This document shows, piece after piece, positions 12,351 to 23,586 of a stretch of DNA of 64,000 nucleotides. Within the stretch, counting starts at the first letter, position 1, and the number at the start of each line of letters is the position of its first letter. The translations under genes and the position numbers were made by a program. The stretch spans positions 7,442,476 to 7,506,475 of the forward strand of contig CM060121.1 of assembly GCA_030522415.1 (NCBI GenBank). Direction: 5' to 3'. The stretch is from Channallabes apus (taxonomy: Eukaryota > Chordata > Actinopteri > Siluriformes > Clariidae). A model generated the notes under the pieces. The model did no database searches and was not told the origin of the DNA. It saw only the letters and a list, made by a program, of their open reading frames with translations.

Positions 12351-12624
12351 TAATAATTAAGTGCCATTGGGGGGGGAATTTGTTCAAATACTGGAGAAAC
12401 AGATGCGTCTTGAGTCGTCATTTAAAGATCGTCAAAGTCTCTGCTGTACAGACATCTAGAGGAAGTTCGTTCCACCACCTAGGTACCAGAACAGAAAAGA
12501 GTCTGGATGAATGCTGCCCTCGATCCCTGAGAGATGGTGAGATGTGGCGAGTAGTGCTGGAGAATCGGAGGGAATGTGGTGCAAAGCGTGGTGTGATTAG
12601 GGCAGAAAGGTAAGTGGATTCCAT
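12351..12624 (-). pseudogene. LINE ORF2 C-terminal remnant
   Basis: Minus-strand translation reads SLRDRGQHSSRLFSVLVPRW, then WNELPLDVCTAETLTIF, then after a stop RLKTHLF. This is the characteristic C-terminal tail downstream of the reverse transcriptase of L2-like vertebrate LINEs. The copy is 5'-truncated and broken by the hAT element on its 3' side. The exact clade is not resolved. Confidence 0.85.
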
Positions 12625-12976
12625 GTTACCTCATATGACCTACAGGTACAGTATCTTCTAGGTAAGAATCAAACCATTGCCACGCTGTTCCACAAATTCC
12701 AACTTAGAAGATAGTTTGTTTAATGAATCCTGGGACTGTGTTTAATAAGCAAACAATGTAATATTCTGATTCTTATTATTGGGACAGAAGTAGCTTAGGT
12801 AGTTGAGTGTCTGTGTTGCTGTTCAGCAGGTCAAGGGCAACAACGCGTTACCAGCGTTGGGTCCTTGGACGAGACCCTTAACCCTATGTCTCATACAAGC
12901 AGGAAGGACTTCTGACAAAACCTGTGGCAGATCTGGCACATCAAATGATTCCCTGGGATAAAAAGGACATTGGACA
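12625..12976. other. possible degenerate SINE, otherwise no feature
   Basis: About 12787-12960 resembles the middle of the SINE at 23587-23774 ('gttgggtccttggacgagac', 'ccttaaccct'), but the tRNA-like boxes are eroded. Confidence 0.4.
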
Positions 12977-13029
<53 letters not shown>

Positions 13030-13043
13030 GTTGTTGTTGTTGT
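12977..13043 (+). repeat. (ATT)n-(GTT)n trinucleotide array
   Basis: About 18 ATT units run into GTT units. The order is the mirror complement of the array at 13537-13609. Confidence 0.95.
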
Positions 13044-13143
13044 TATTATTAATAATAACAAAATGTATTGTTATGAACATGATGCTGTCCAGCATATTTT
13101 ATAATAACAGAAGATATTTAACTATATTCTGTTATTATCTCGC

Positions 13144-13403
13144 TCATCATCTTTACCGCTTTATTGCGTATACAGGGTCGCAGGGGTCCTGGATCCTATA
13201 CCACATTACACTTATACACACCACAGACAATTTAAAAACGCCAATTAGCCTAATCTTCATGTGTTTGGTCTGTGGGAGGAAACCGGAGGAAACCCACCAA
13301 GCACGGGGAGAACACGCAAACTCCATGTACACAGAAACGGGAATAGAACCTGGACCCTGGAGGTGCAAGGCAACATGGCTAATCACTAAGCCACCATGCT
13401 GCC
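13144..13403 (-). repeat. tRNA-headed SINE-like repeat, degenerate copy
   Basis: Reverse-complement copy of the family seen at 39268-39580 and 26529-26860. It keeps the 'gctttattgcgtatacaggg' tail side, the conserved 'gccaattagcctaatc' core and the eroded tRNA-like head near 13370-13403. It lies between two complementary trinucleotide arrays. Confidence 0.8.
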
Positions 13404-13536
13404 CTATACTGCAATACTGTATAAATAGAAATAAGTATATGGTGCAGTAAAAGGAGACACAAGACAGTAATACAATAATTGTATGAAATTGCAATGGAGA
13501 AGAAGCAACATTTTATTTATACCTGGGTATAATGTA

Positions 13537-13568
13537 TATAAAACAACGACAACAACAACAACAACAAC

Positions 13569-13607
<39 letters not shown>

Positions 13608-13609
13608 TG
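13537..13609 (+). repeat. (CAA)n-(TAA)n trinucleotide array
   Basis: CAA units run into TAA units, the reverse complement of the 12977-13043 array. The poly-Ile, Thr and Val frames across it are repeat artefacts. Confidence 0.95.
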
Positions 13610-14102
13610 TCACTTTCCAACCACACCGTGATTTGCTTATGCTTAAAAAGATACAGTTAGAGTGAACCCTGTAATCAAGTATATTTATAATGACAGTAAA
13701 TGTATGTTTCATTCGAACCCTGACAAAAAGCCAAGCTGAGGTGAAACTATATTGCCTGAACCTACAGTATGTTGACAACTCTGCATTAGGAACAGTATTA
13801 AACAAAACCCTGTAGTTGTTCTGAGAGTACAGCGAGGTAAGATTTGATGTGCAGTCTGGCAACGAGCACAAACGAAAACACACACACACTGCTTGCTCCT
13901 TCACAAGCCAATAAAAACATCAGTGACATCAGAGGTTGTAAAAACATGACCGTCCAATGTAAGCAGTGCAAATTGTAAAAATATACTCCCGAAAGGGCTG
14001 TATCACTAAAATGCACTTAAAGGCTAAATGCTAGGCAGAACTCCAAAGCTTTACAGTGATTATTTAAAAATCTATAAATTATAGTAAGTTAGCAAAAGCA
14101 AA

Positions 14103-14135
<33 letters not shown>

Positions 14136-14546
14136 GCAAGTATCCTGAAGTAACCTTGAATAGTCTGGGTTTAACTCAGATTTAACTTTGTTTTTATTAT
14201 TAATGTCAGTAATTGCATCTTTATTTTCTAAACAACCTCAGCTAATGAGACACTCAATAAATATTCATACACATTGCAAAAAAAAAAAAAAAAAAAACAT
14301 TTTAATAGATTATTAAACTAACAGAACCTCAGGACTTGTGTCCAAGTACACTAAAAACGTTTGTACCTGTTTATATTGGCAATGTTAAGAAAATTGGGCT
14401 TGCTTATTATCCAAGCATCTGTGAATTCACTCAATTCAGTGGCGTCTCTATGCCAATAATTAGTGCCATATATTATATAGATTCAATAGACACAGACTGA
14501 TATATTTCAAGTGTTTATTTCTTTTAAGTTTGATTATTTATCAACA

Positions 14547-14548
<2 letters not shown>
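13610..14548. other. no gene recognised
   Basis: Contains a (GT)n tract at about 14105-14134 and an A-run at about 14278-14297. Nothing else could be assigned. Confidence 0.55.

Positions 14549-14550
<2 letters not shown>

Positions 14551-14613
<63 letters not shown>
14551..14613 (+). repeat. (AT)n microsatellite
   Basis: About 31 consecutive AT units, self-complementary and able to extrude as a hairpin. Confidence 0.97.
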
Positions 14614-14615
<2 letters not shown>

Positions 14616-14674
14616 TAAGTGTATTTTTAAATATATACAACGAATTTTGGAATGAACACAAATAGTGAAGTACA

Positions 14675-14792
14675 TTCATTCATTCATTCATTCATTTTCT
14701 ATACCGCTTAATCCTGTGTTCCGGGTCGCGGGGGACATGGAGCCTATCCCAGGAGACTTCGGGCACTAGGCGGGGTACACCCTGGACAGGGT
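14675..14792 (-). mobile_element. 5'-truncated SINE-like insertion with 12-bp TSD
   Basis: The 118-bp insert carries the 3' part of the tRNA-headed family and, read on the plus strand, begins with a (TTCA)n tract. It is flanked by exact 12-bp copies of tagtgaagtaca at 14663-14674 and 14793-14804. Loss of the head with retention of the tail and a long direct repeat are hallmarks of target-primed reverse transcription. Confidence 0.88.
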
Positions 14793-14804
14793 TAGTGAAG
14801 TACA

Positions 14805-15559
14805 ATAAAAACAAAATACACTAATATTTTTTTTGGATATCCTTGCTCCAACAAGTTTATGCACCATTATAACATTTAGTTCCTTCCAGAGTTCATTCTT
14901 CCCCTAGATGGTGTATCGATGGCAGGAGAGTCTAGCCACACTCGAAACCTTTTCCATCACATCCTAAACATTTCCAATAGGGATACTTTCTCTTTCAAAG
15001 CATATAGCTGTGATTTCTACTGTCAATTTTTATGACAGAACTTAAAAATAAAGTTAATTGATTAATGGTTTTTCTTTGAAAATGATGGCATTCACCTTTT
15101 AGGTTTTAATAAAAAAAATAAACACCTGTGTTGGCCAGTTCTTAACCCAATTACAGTAATTCCAGCAAACTCTTTAGTTGTTTTCTTAGCTGAATAGAGA
15201 TCACTAATTTGGCATAACAAAAATACAACATTTTAAAATTAGCTAGTTCTGTCACATGTGGTACCCAGGCACACCACCATTTTGGAGATAATGTCATGGG
15301 TACACACATTCACAGAAAGTCACGACTGCACCAGGATCAAGTATAAAGCTGAAAAAGGAACTTTTCAGAAGGGTTTGTACAGTAGCATCTGTGTCTCCCT
15401 ATACGTTCTTATGGGGTAGATAAGCAAAGTCTCTGACCAAGGTGCTGTATCCTCCATTGTTCTACTGTACAGTATGTGGAAGAAGAAAAATTATCTTGAG
15501 TTCAATTTTAAAGAAATTATCCTACTATTAAATAAATAAAGTTTTACACAGGGCTATAA
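14805..15559. other. no gene recognised
   Basis: Unique-looking AT-rich sequence. I see no coding frame, RNA gene or repeat family. Confidence 0.55.
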
Positions 15560-15631
15560 TTACATTCAATTACATACAATTACATATAGTTATAAACTAT
15601 AGTTATAAACTATAGTTACATTAATTACATA

Positions 15632-15663
<32 letters not shown>

Positions 15664-15805
15664 ATGTATAGTTACATTAATTACATATAATTACATTCCA
15701 TAGATATAAACTATAGTTACATTAATTACATATTGTATAATTATATATATAGTTACATTAATTTACATATAATTACATTCCATAGTTATAAACTATAGAA
15801 TGTAG
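15560..15805 (+). repeat. AT-rich interspersed tandem array
   Basis: The phrases 'ttacattaattacatata', 'ataaactatag' and 'attacattccatag' recur several times with an AT run (about 15638-15664) in between. It is a degenerate higher-order array with units of roughly 40-60 bases, and the units contain near-palindromes such as ctatagttataaactatag. Confidence 0.8.
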
Positions 15806-16422
15806 AACATATTGTAGTTAAATCAAACTGAATTATGAAAAAGAAAAATTTGTTCATATCTAAACTCAAACTTTTGCAAAAATAAGATGCTCCACTTTTT
15901 CAGTATTAAATCCTGATGATGATGATTATTTTACAAAATTTTTGTCACTATTAAAATGCACAAATACGGATTTTATAAATTGACTTGCAACCATTAGTCA
16001 TTTACAGAACAGATACAGTACACTTATACTATACAGTACTTAGGCTTAGAAACATTCTGGACAGGATTGCAGTCTACACCAATAGTCTATAGAAATACAG
16101 CATGAATCAAAATGTTCCAAAGAAAATTGGGCTGTAAAGCATGTAACTGTGGAAAGTGCTGATAACTGCCTGACACCTAAATCATCAAACGCACCCTGAA
16201 CGGCCATTATCGGGTCTAGATATGATAAAGGGAATCCCACAGTACGACCATGTAAAAAATAAAGCTAATGCAAAGAAAGGCAAGGAAACAAGGAGCCTCT
16301 TACTCATGTCTAAACACCCCTGAATCATTCTGACAGGAGATAATCACACAAATTATAAACACTCCCAGAGCTCTCTGGCACATCACTGAATATTTGTGTT
16401 CTCCTTCATGATATCGAAATAT
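15806..16422. other. no gene recognised
   Basis: No domain, repeat family or RNA signature is visible. A 64-codon minus-strand frame at 16046-16240 has no recognisable features. Confidence 0.5.
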
Positions 16423-16430
16423 TTCTTCGC

Positions 16431-17013
16431 CAGAGGTGGAAAGTAACGAATTACATTTACTCGCGTTACTGTAATTGAGTAGCTTTTTTGTGTATTTCTA
16501 CTTTTTAAAGTAGTTTTAAAAATCTGTAATTTTACTTTTACTTAAGTACGTTTTGTTTGAAGTATTGTAATTCGCTACATTTTAAATCATATTCGCTACT
16601 GAGTCAAAAAATAAATGAATGAAAATTGTAAAATAATAAAAGATATTATGCTTTGTATAAATGCCCCGTTGCGCTCGCGTGTGTGTATCATGTCCTGGTC
16701 GCGCGCCGCTCCAGACTCCTCTCCAGGTTTTCTGACATCGGCATCTCCCTGACCTTCCACACGGTCGCTTCCGCCCTGAGTGACGTCATCGACTAGCGCG
16801 ACCATATATAAACCGGAGAGAGACACGGGAAAGATGAAAGAGGTTGTGATTTTGGCGTTTTGATATTTGGTTGTGTATTCCGGTTTTGACTTTTTGCCTC
16901 CAATTGACTTTGATTATTGCTTTGTCCCTTTGGTTTGGTTGGTCTTTGTATACATTTGTAGATAATTTCATTGTTTTTGGTTTAGGGAGTCCGGGAAGGT
17001 ACCTGTATTTTTG

Positions 17014-17046
<33 letters not shown>

Positions 17047-17130
17047 TTGCAGGTAATCTAGCTACTAAATATAAATACCATTTTGTTTATTATTTTGGCC
17101 TGGGTCCAACCTGAATCTGATCCTCCTCCT

Positions 17131-17193
<63 letters not shown>

Positions 17194-17663
17194 GTGTGTA
17201 CAAACCTCATTATTTCATCAGTTAATGATTGGATCTAGTTCTTTCTGCCATATACCACCATTTCCATACAGTTTAAAATAGAACCCTGAACCATTCATTT
17301 GCTGTATGACCCTAGACTGGGACGTAACACCATATTTAAGTGACCACTTTGATTTTCAAGCACAAGAAAGACAACAGCTTTATTATGCAAAAGTGTTCCT
17401 TCAGTTAAACACAACTAGTTTGAGATTTACATCTGCTCATCTTTTTTGAACTACGCTAGAATGCCTCATCCCACCCCGCTGTTAAAAAAAAAAAATAAGT
17501 AACTCGGTAACTTTTACTCTGAGTACATTTTTTAATGAGCTACTTTTTACTTTTACTTGAGTAGATTTTTATAATTGTAACTTTACTTGTACTTAAGTAA
17601 AATTTCACTGAAGTAACAGTACTTGTACTTGAGTACAAAATTTTATTACTCTTTCCACCTCTG
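16431..17663 (+). mobile_element. complete non-autonomous hAT-like element
   Basis: Terminal inverted repeats CAGAGGTGGAAAG and CTTTCCACCTCTG are flanked by identical 8-bp duplications ttcttcgc (16423-16430 and 17664-17671), diagnostic of hAT transposition. Both subterminal regions are full of 'acttaagta' and 'acttgagta' motifs, possible transposase-binding repeats. The 1233-bp interior has no transposase. It includes a promoter-like 'tatataaacc' at about 16804-16813, a T-run (about 17031-17048) and a (GT)n array (about 17132-17198). A truncated relative lies at 5571-5882. Confidence 0.93.
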
Positions 17664-17671
17664 TTCTTCGC

Positions 17672-18188
17672 TCACACTAGGTGTTCCTTTATTCTGATAT
17701 TTGACAACTATAAGTGTAGTGCACTATACTGTAGATACCATTTACAGATCTACATCTACAGTACATACAGTATAAGCACCAAATGATACCAAAATTTAAT
17801 GCACCAAATTTAAGATTATAAAATCCAAATAGTAGAACTCTTTGATATAAAACGTGTTCTTATTAGGTCCCCATTCGTGTTCTTATTATTACAGTAGGTC
17901 CCAATTCTGACCTAAAGGATTCTAGAATTTTGCAATTGAATTAGAACTGGTGCAAATTACTGTCATTCGACAACTTAAGACAATTTGGGAACCTTAGGAA
18001 TAATAACAAACCATCACTGTCATATGGATGTGTTATAGTCTACAAATGCTTTCCTGACCTTACTCTATTTTACTCCATCTATGACCCAAACTCTTATACT
18101 ACTTATTTCCCATCAGCCTTATTCGATTGTGGGTCTGTCCTAAACGGCACACCTTATTCACTACAGTATATTGCTTTCCTCTCCTTCA
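17672..18188. other. no gene recognised
   Basis: Intervening sequence between two hAT insertions, without coding or repeat features that I can name. Confidence 0.5.
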
Positions 18189-18196
18189 CTATTGAT

Positions 18197-19118
18197 CAGG
18201 GCCGGTTCTAGACCAGACCATATGGGGGGCAGTCAGAAATGTGAATGGGGCATCATGTTCGAGCACTGTTTTTTCCCTGTGCTTATAGTAACAGTATTGT
18301 CCTTGCTGAAAATTGCACTTTGTCAGGCCTCTACCTTCAGACTTGTCCAACTTGGGTGTCCCACTTGAAGACTAAGCTCCTGCTTCAGGAATCGATCTTC
18401 AGGTCACTGACGCACGCAAACCCCCTGACCACAATAAGGTGGCAAACCCTCAGGGGGGAAACAAAAAAATAAAAATTAAATAAATAAAACAAAATAAAAT
18501 CAAATATCCTTAATCCAGATTTTATCAATCAACGACATAATATTTATCTAAGCGGATGGTCAAATTCTCAAAAACCTAAAATAAGACTTAACACACTATA
18601 ACTAGAATATTTACAAAACTGAAAGGTTGTCTTATGAATAATAAAAAACTGTGTCAGACAACGGTCATTTGTCTTCAGTCTGTCAAATTCAGCGGACGTG
18701 GATTCTGTGCTTGTTGTAACTGAAAAAACGCTGCAGCTTCTTCTTCAGTCTTTCCACTCCGTGACTGCTGAACTCCGACACGACACTACGTTAGGCTACG
18801 TCTTGACTCATTTGCATACAGATGGTGATTAGATGTTTACCGAGTGCTCAGGGGAAGAGTGTGTGTGTGTGTGTGTGCGCATGCGCTGCAGCCTGTGAAT
18901 GAATACATAGCAGAGGGACAGATATATGAGATGTTGTGTCCCTTTTTAGGCGGATTTTTCCACTACCGCAGATCATTTTATCAACTTGTAATATATTCAT
19001 TTTGTGAGTATATTAACATGTGCTTTCTCAACATTTAAAAAAATTTTTTTGAGGGGGCAAGACATTTATTTGAGGGGGCGCTGCCCCCCCCCCCCCCACC
19101 CCCGTAGAACCGACCTTG
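18197..19118 (+). mobile_element. non-autonomous hAT-like element
   Basis: Begins CAGGGCCGGTTCTAG and ends GTAGAACCGACCTTG, imperfect inverted repeats. Flanks are exact 8-bp duplications ctattgat (18189-18196 and 19119-19126). There is no transposase frame in its 922 bp. It has a C-homopolymer-rich stretch near 19084-19103 and a short GT tract at about 18858-18880. Confidence 0.92.
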
Positions 19119-19126
19119 CTATTGAT

Positions 19127-20640
19127 ATTATCCTAAACTACACACCCTGGTTACTATTGTCATGGTTTGTACCTGTAATGAGCGTGCGCCCAAAATCAAT
19201 ATCGCTCCTCGCTCACTAGATAGGCGGCCTCCCCTTTCTGGGAACAAGCCCGAGGGACTTCAAGGAGGCGAGTACGCCTCTGAACTCCGCACCAAGGACA
19301 GCCGCGAGCTTACTGCTGGAGCTCCCGCGGCTCTTCAACTCTCACACGGAGCCAGATTACGGTGACCCTGCCGCAGAAGAGGATGAAGATCACGTCACGG
19401 TCCCTGTTATTAGTACACTAGGTCCCAAATCACAAATGTAAGAAAAAAATGCTTCACTATTCATTCTACACTCCTCCTTGAATATACTGGGAACCTTTTC
19501 AAACTTGCTGTTTCGCTATGGATGTTTCCCAAACCACACCCACTGTTTACTCCATACAAACCATTACAGGCACTTCAATGTCTTCAACATCCTAGCATTT
19601 AATTCTAACATTTGGGACGGAGCCACTGTTTGAACTGACAGAAAAGATCCACCCCCTCAGTAGTGCATTCAGGCTTTAGAACACAGAATGATTGGATAGA
19701 ACCGCAGGTGGTTGCAGGGATGTGAGACGAGGTCTGATTTGTGCGTGTTTGGCCCCCAGAGTCTTCCTGTAATTGCCCCTCTGGGGTCTAAAAATAAAAG
19801 AATTCCTGTTAATGAAAGCCTGCTGCGCTGCTGCTCGTGATGTAATGAGTGATGTCAGTGAGTGAGGAAGTGAAAGAAGATTTGGAGTATGGAGAGAAAA
19901 GTCAAACACAACTGTTTGGAGAGAGAGAGAGATAATAAATTTCTTTGAGCATCTGTGTTTCCAACCAGATTGTCACAATTAAAGGTTAAAAAATAGGGAC
20001 AGAAATCACACACACATTCTGAAGCTTTGAGAATTAAAAGAGGGATTTATCCACAATGTGTTTTTAGTTTTCTTCTGCTGATCGATTAAAGAAGAAAAAC
20101 ATCTGTGTTTGTGTGTGTGTGTGCGCGTGTGTGTGTGATGTGATCTGATGTGATCGTTTCAGATATTGAGCGTGTTCCTGAATGTATTTTTTTATATTCA
20201 TGTATTTTATTCATGCATTTTAGAATTTGGCTTCCATGTTACTAATACAACAAAGTTACACAACATTTCCAACTACCTGACACTGGACAAAAGTCAGATC
20301 ATTTAAACCATATCCAATATCAGTGCTCTTTGAATGCTGACCAGCTAAACTGAAGAGGGAATATTTTTCCCAAGTGAGTGTCTATGGACCTGATTAGTTG
20401 TGTTTATGTAATAGTGTGGCATGAAATTAAATCAATACGGGTTGCAGTCAGTGAACCTAAATGAAAAGAAGCCATATTATGTAGTAGTGAAGATTTAATA
20501 CGGAAATTACAAACATTGCAAACATAAGCACGACTTGGACAGTCGCGTGGGAACTGTGTGTACCGGGTGGAATTCGCTTAAAAAAACAAAGAGGTCTGTT
20601 CATTTTGACTTCGATTTTGGCATTTTGGCATTTTATTCTC
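19127..20640. other. no gene recognised; GC-rich patch
   Basis: About 19180-19400 is clearly more GC- and CpG-rich than its surroundings and carries a 67-codon plus-strand frame (19162-19365) with no recognisable domain. It could be a remnant of a GC-rich retroelement or a small CpG island; I cannot decide. The remainder has a GT tract at about 20107-20138. Confidence 0.4.
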
Positions 20641-20649
20641 GTGGAGGGT

Positions 20650-22165
20650 TTTTTATGCAAAGACTTATAATGGAGTCAAAAATAAGTGAACATCCCAAGC
20701 AGACCACACAGGGCATCCATGCGGGACGCCAGGACAAGTCAGACAGGTCTGGATCACTGAGGATCAAGAGGAGAGACCAGAAAAGAAGGAGAGATGGTAC
20801 AGTAGGTGTGGTTACAGTTACACAATGTATTTGGCGAATGTGTATTTAGTTCAGACTGCAAATAGGGACTCCGGCAGGACTATGACAGCATAACTAAATG
20901 GGAGAGCCAGAAGGAAACACAGACATGAGGCAACCAAGCAATCAATCACTTCACCGTCAACAAACCTGAGCGATCAATGAGAGTGAGGAAGACAGCATCT
21001 AAACATACCAGTTCACCATAATACTCTTCGTCCATGAGTCCCCCAGATCTGCTCCATGTCCTAAGGCAAATCTATTTACAAAAAGGATTTTACTTAGACT
21101 TAAACACTGAGACTTTGCCTGAGTCTTGAACATTAATTGGAAGGCTATTCCATAACTTTGGGGCTTTGCAAGAACAAGATCTGCCCCTAGCTGTAGTGTT
21201 CATACGCGGCAATGACAAGCAGCCTGCACCCATTGATTGAAGTAGGTGCGGCGGATCGTAAGACAATAGCAGTTCACTCAGATACTGCAGTGCGAGACAA
21301 TTTAATGTTTTATACATTAAAAATAGTATTTTAAAATCAATGCGAAATTTCACAGGGAGCCAATGCAGGGAAGATAAGATAGGGGTGATGGGCTCATATC
21401 TTCTGGTTCAAGTGAGGACTCTGCTTTGCTGCTGTTTGCTGCTGCATTCTGGACTAACTGAAGCTTGTTTATGCACCAAGTTGAACAACCAGACAGTAAG
21501 GCATTATAATAGTCCAACCTAGAGGTGATAAAAGCATGAACTAGTTTTTCTTCATTGTTTAGTGACAATACATTCTTTATCCTGGCAATATTTACGAGGT
21601 GAAAGAATGCTATCCTGGTAATATTATCCACATGCGCTTCAAATGAAAGGCTGGAATCTATAATCACACTGAGGTCTTTAACTGCTACACGTGATGGAAC
21701 AGAAAATCAAAAAGCTTGCTTCTAGCTGCATATGGTCCTATGACTAGAACTTCAGGATTAAGCAGAAAGAATCCAATCTCTTACTGTATGTCCAGCACAC
21801 ATTGCTTAACTTTAGTAAGCTGTTTTCTCTTGTCTGGTTTTGCTGAGGCATATAACTGTGTGTCATCAGCATAACAATGAAAACTAATACCATGCTTATG
21901 AATTATGTTGTCCAGAGGAAGCATGCAAAGAGAAACAAGCAGTGGGCCTAAAACTGAACCCTGTGGAACACCAAACTCCACTTGAGAACATGCAGAATAG
22001 TTACCATTTAAATCTACAGTACAAACTGATAATGATCAGTCAAATAGGATCTGAGCCAGTAGAGGGCCGTTCCCTTAATTCCTACTACATTTTCTAATCT
22101 GTGAAGGAGAATATTATGATCAATGGTGTCAAAATCTGCACTGAGGTCGAGATCTTAAGGCACTT
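20650..22165 (-). pseudogene. L2-like LINE remnant: RT, C-terminus and probable 3' UTR
   Basis: Minus-strand translation gives broken pieces of a non-LTR reverse transcriptase in order. At 21981-21781 there is GVPQGSVLGPLL followed by CYADDTQLY, so the YADD active-site motif is coded at about 21862-21873. At 21667-21350 come ITRIAFFHLVNIARIKNVLS and FITSRLDYYNALLSG. At 21353-21090 come FKILFLMYKTLNCLAL and APKLWNSLPINVQDS. These are the conserved blocks of vertebrate L2-type LINEs. Frameshifts and stops separate them, and the 5' half including the endonuclease is missing. The sequence at about 20650-21060 is probably the 3' UTR. It has no intact frame. Confidence 0.88.
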
Positions 22166-22499
22166 TGTAGTCTATCGCAATAAAACAAAAGTTTCCATTT
22201 CTTTAATTTAATCTACATCATTTAATTTAATTGAAAATGCAAAAATGAGTGGTGGCTTCTGCACAGTACTGTATGTGAAATACCAGATGATGTTAAATTT
22301 AACGTTTGCCATTTTTTCAGTCATATTTCATATATGTTTATAGAAAAGTCAAACTTTTCATGAAATTTCTCATAAATGAAGGTGTAAAACATATTGACAT
22401 TTACAACTTCAAGTACCTGTACAGTACAGCGATGAGACTCTTAGCCACAGTAAAACATCTCAATGGTGGAAATATTTTTAAAAAGGCCATACGTCTTTG

Positions 22500-22973
22500 A
22501 ATGATGATCCCGGCCGAGCCTGCTGCAGTCGTTCCTGTGAACATTCAGCAGGTGGAATGGCAGATCCTTGAAAAGCAACAGTTAACTTTTCACCAACTTT
22601 TCACTCTGTCTGTGGAGACACATCTGTCTGTGAATCATTCATAAATACCACTTGCACATTACAGCAACTCGTATAGGGTTTATTGACACACCCCCTGTAT
22701 AGTCTTGGTGCCTCTCCAAGCCATTTCCACATATTTGTGAAGTTAAAGGAATTCCTGGGAGGCCAGCGTTTCAGACATGAAGCAGGCATCTCGATCATGG
22801 CCCCAGGCATACTGAGAAAATCTGCAAATGAATTTCTGGTATAAGTGCATTAGTGTACAGCAACAAGGGATTATATAGGAAAAATAAATTACAGGAGTTT
22901 TTACTCTCATACGGTAACTGTTATTTTTCTTATGCATAATCAAAAGTGCCGGTTTGACTTGAACACCCCTCAT
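22500..22973 (+). pseudogene. mariner transposase C-terminal remnant
   Basis: Plus-strand translation at about 22680-22800 resembles the mariner block after the third catalytic aspartate: HPLYSLGASPSHFHIF, then KLKEFLGGQRF. The element seems to end at about 22973 with 'ggtttgacttgaacacccct', a mariner-type terminal sequence also seen near 33450-33480 and 48301. Stops and substitutions make it inactive. A long minus-strand frame over the same bases (22810-22601) is an antisense shadow. Confidence 0.7.
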
Positions 22974-23586
22974 CTGAAGCCTTAAAAATTTTTTTGTTAT
23001 TTCATTTCATATTACACCTGATGTTAAAAAAAAAAAAACCCACTATTACCTTTTTCAGTCTGCATTTATTTTCCATTGCTTTTTTTCAAACTTAGTGGTT
23101 GTGATTTAAAGGGGTGGTCTTGATATTAGATACTTCTACTGAAGAAAGAAAAAAACTGGCAACCTATAGTAAGAGGCATAAACTACAAACATACTGTGAA
23201 TGGGGAGTGTAAGAATTTGTCATACCATAAAAAAAAAAATTCAGACTTAAGAAACACTTTTTAAGTATAGTGAGGTATCCTCAAGTGTCACCTGACTAAT
23301 TTGTGAATGACAGGTAAATATACCAGCTGGAGAGTTCTTAATAGGTGCTAGCTGCTTAAATGCTACCATCCATGTCTACTTTTGAACAAACATTTTCCAG
23401 GCTGCAAAATAATGGTGTTATTAACAAATGTTAACATGGTATACACTGAGAAAGCTACTACAGAAGAGTTCCGTAACAGGGAACAAAAGTTTGTGGTTAT
23501 ATTTTAACCTTTTTATGTAGACTAAAAAAACAAAAGTTTTTGTGTGTGTGTGTGTGTGTGTAGGGGTGCGTGTGCATGTGTGTGGG
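22974..23586. other. no gene recognised
   Basis: A-runs at about 23027-23038 and 23230-23239 and a GT tract at 23540-23561. No coding or named repeat features. Confidence 0.5.

Noticed and set aside
12823..13095. Poly-Asn 90-codon frame
   Set aside because: It is the ATT/AAT trinucleotide array read on the minus strand.
13404..13904. 166-codon minus-strand frame with poly-Ile and poly-Val
   Set aside because: Its middle is the CAA/TAA array and the flanks lack any recognisable domain or homologous pattern.
20535..20849. A 104-codon plus-strand frame as host exon (MDSRVGTVCTGW...)
   Set aside because: Much of it overlaps the probable LINE 3' UTR (from about 20650), and it has no domain or splice support.
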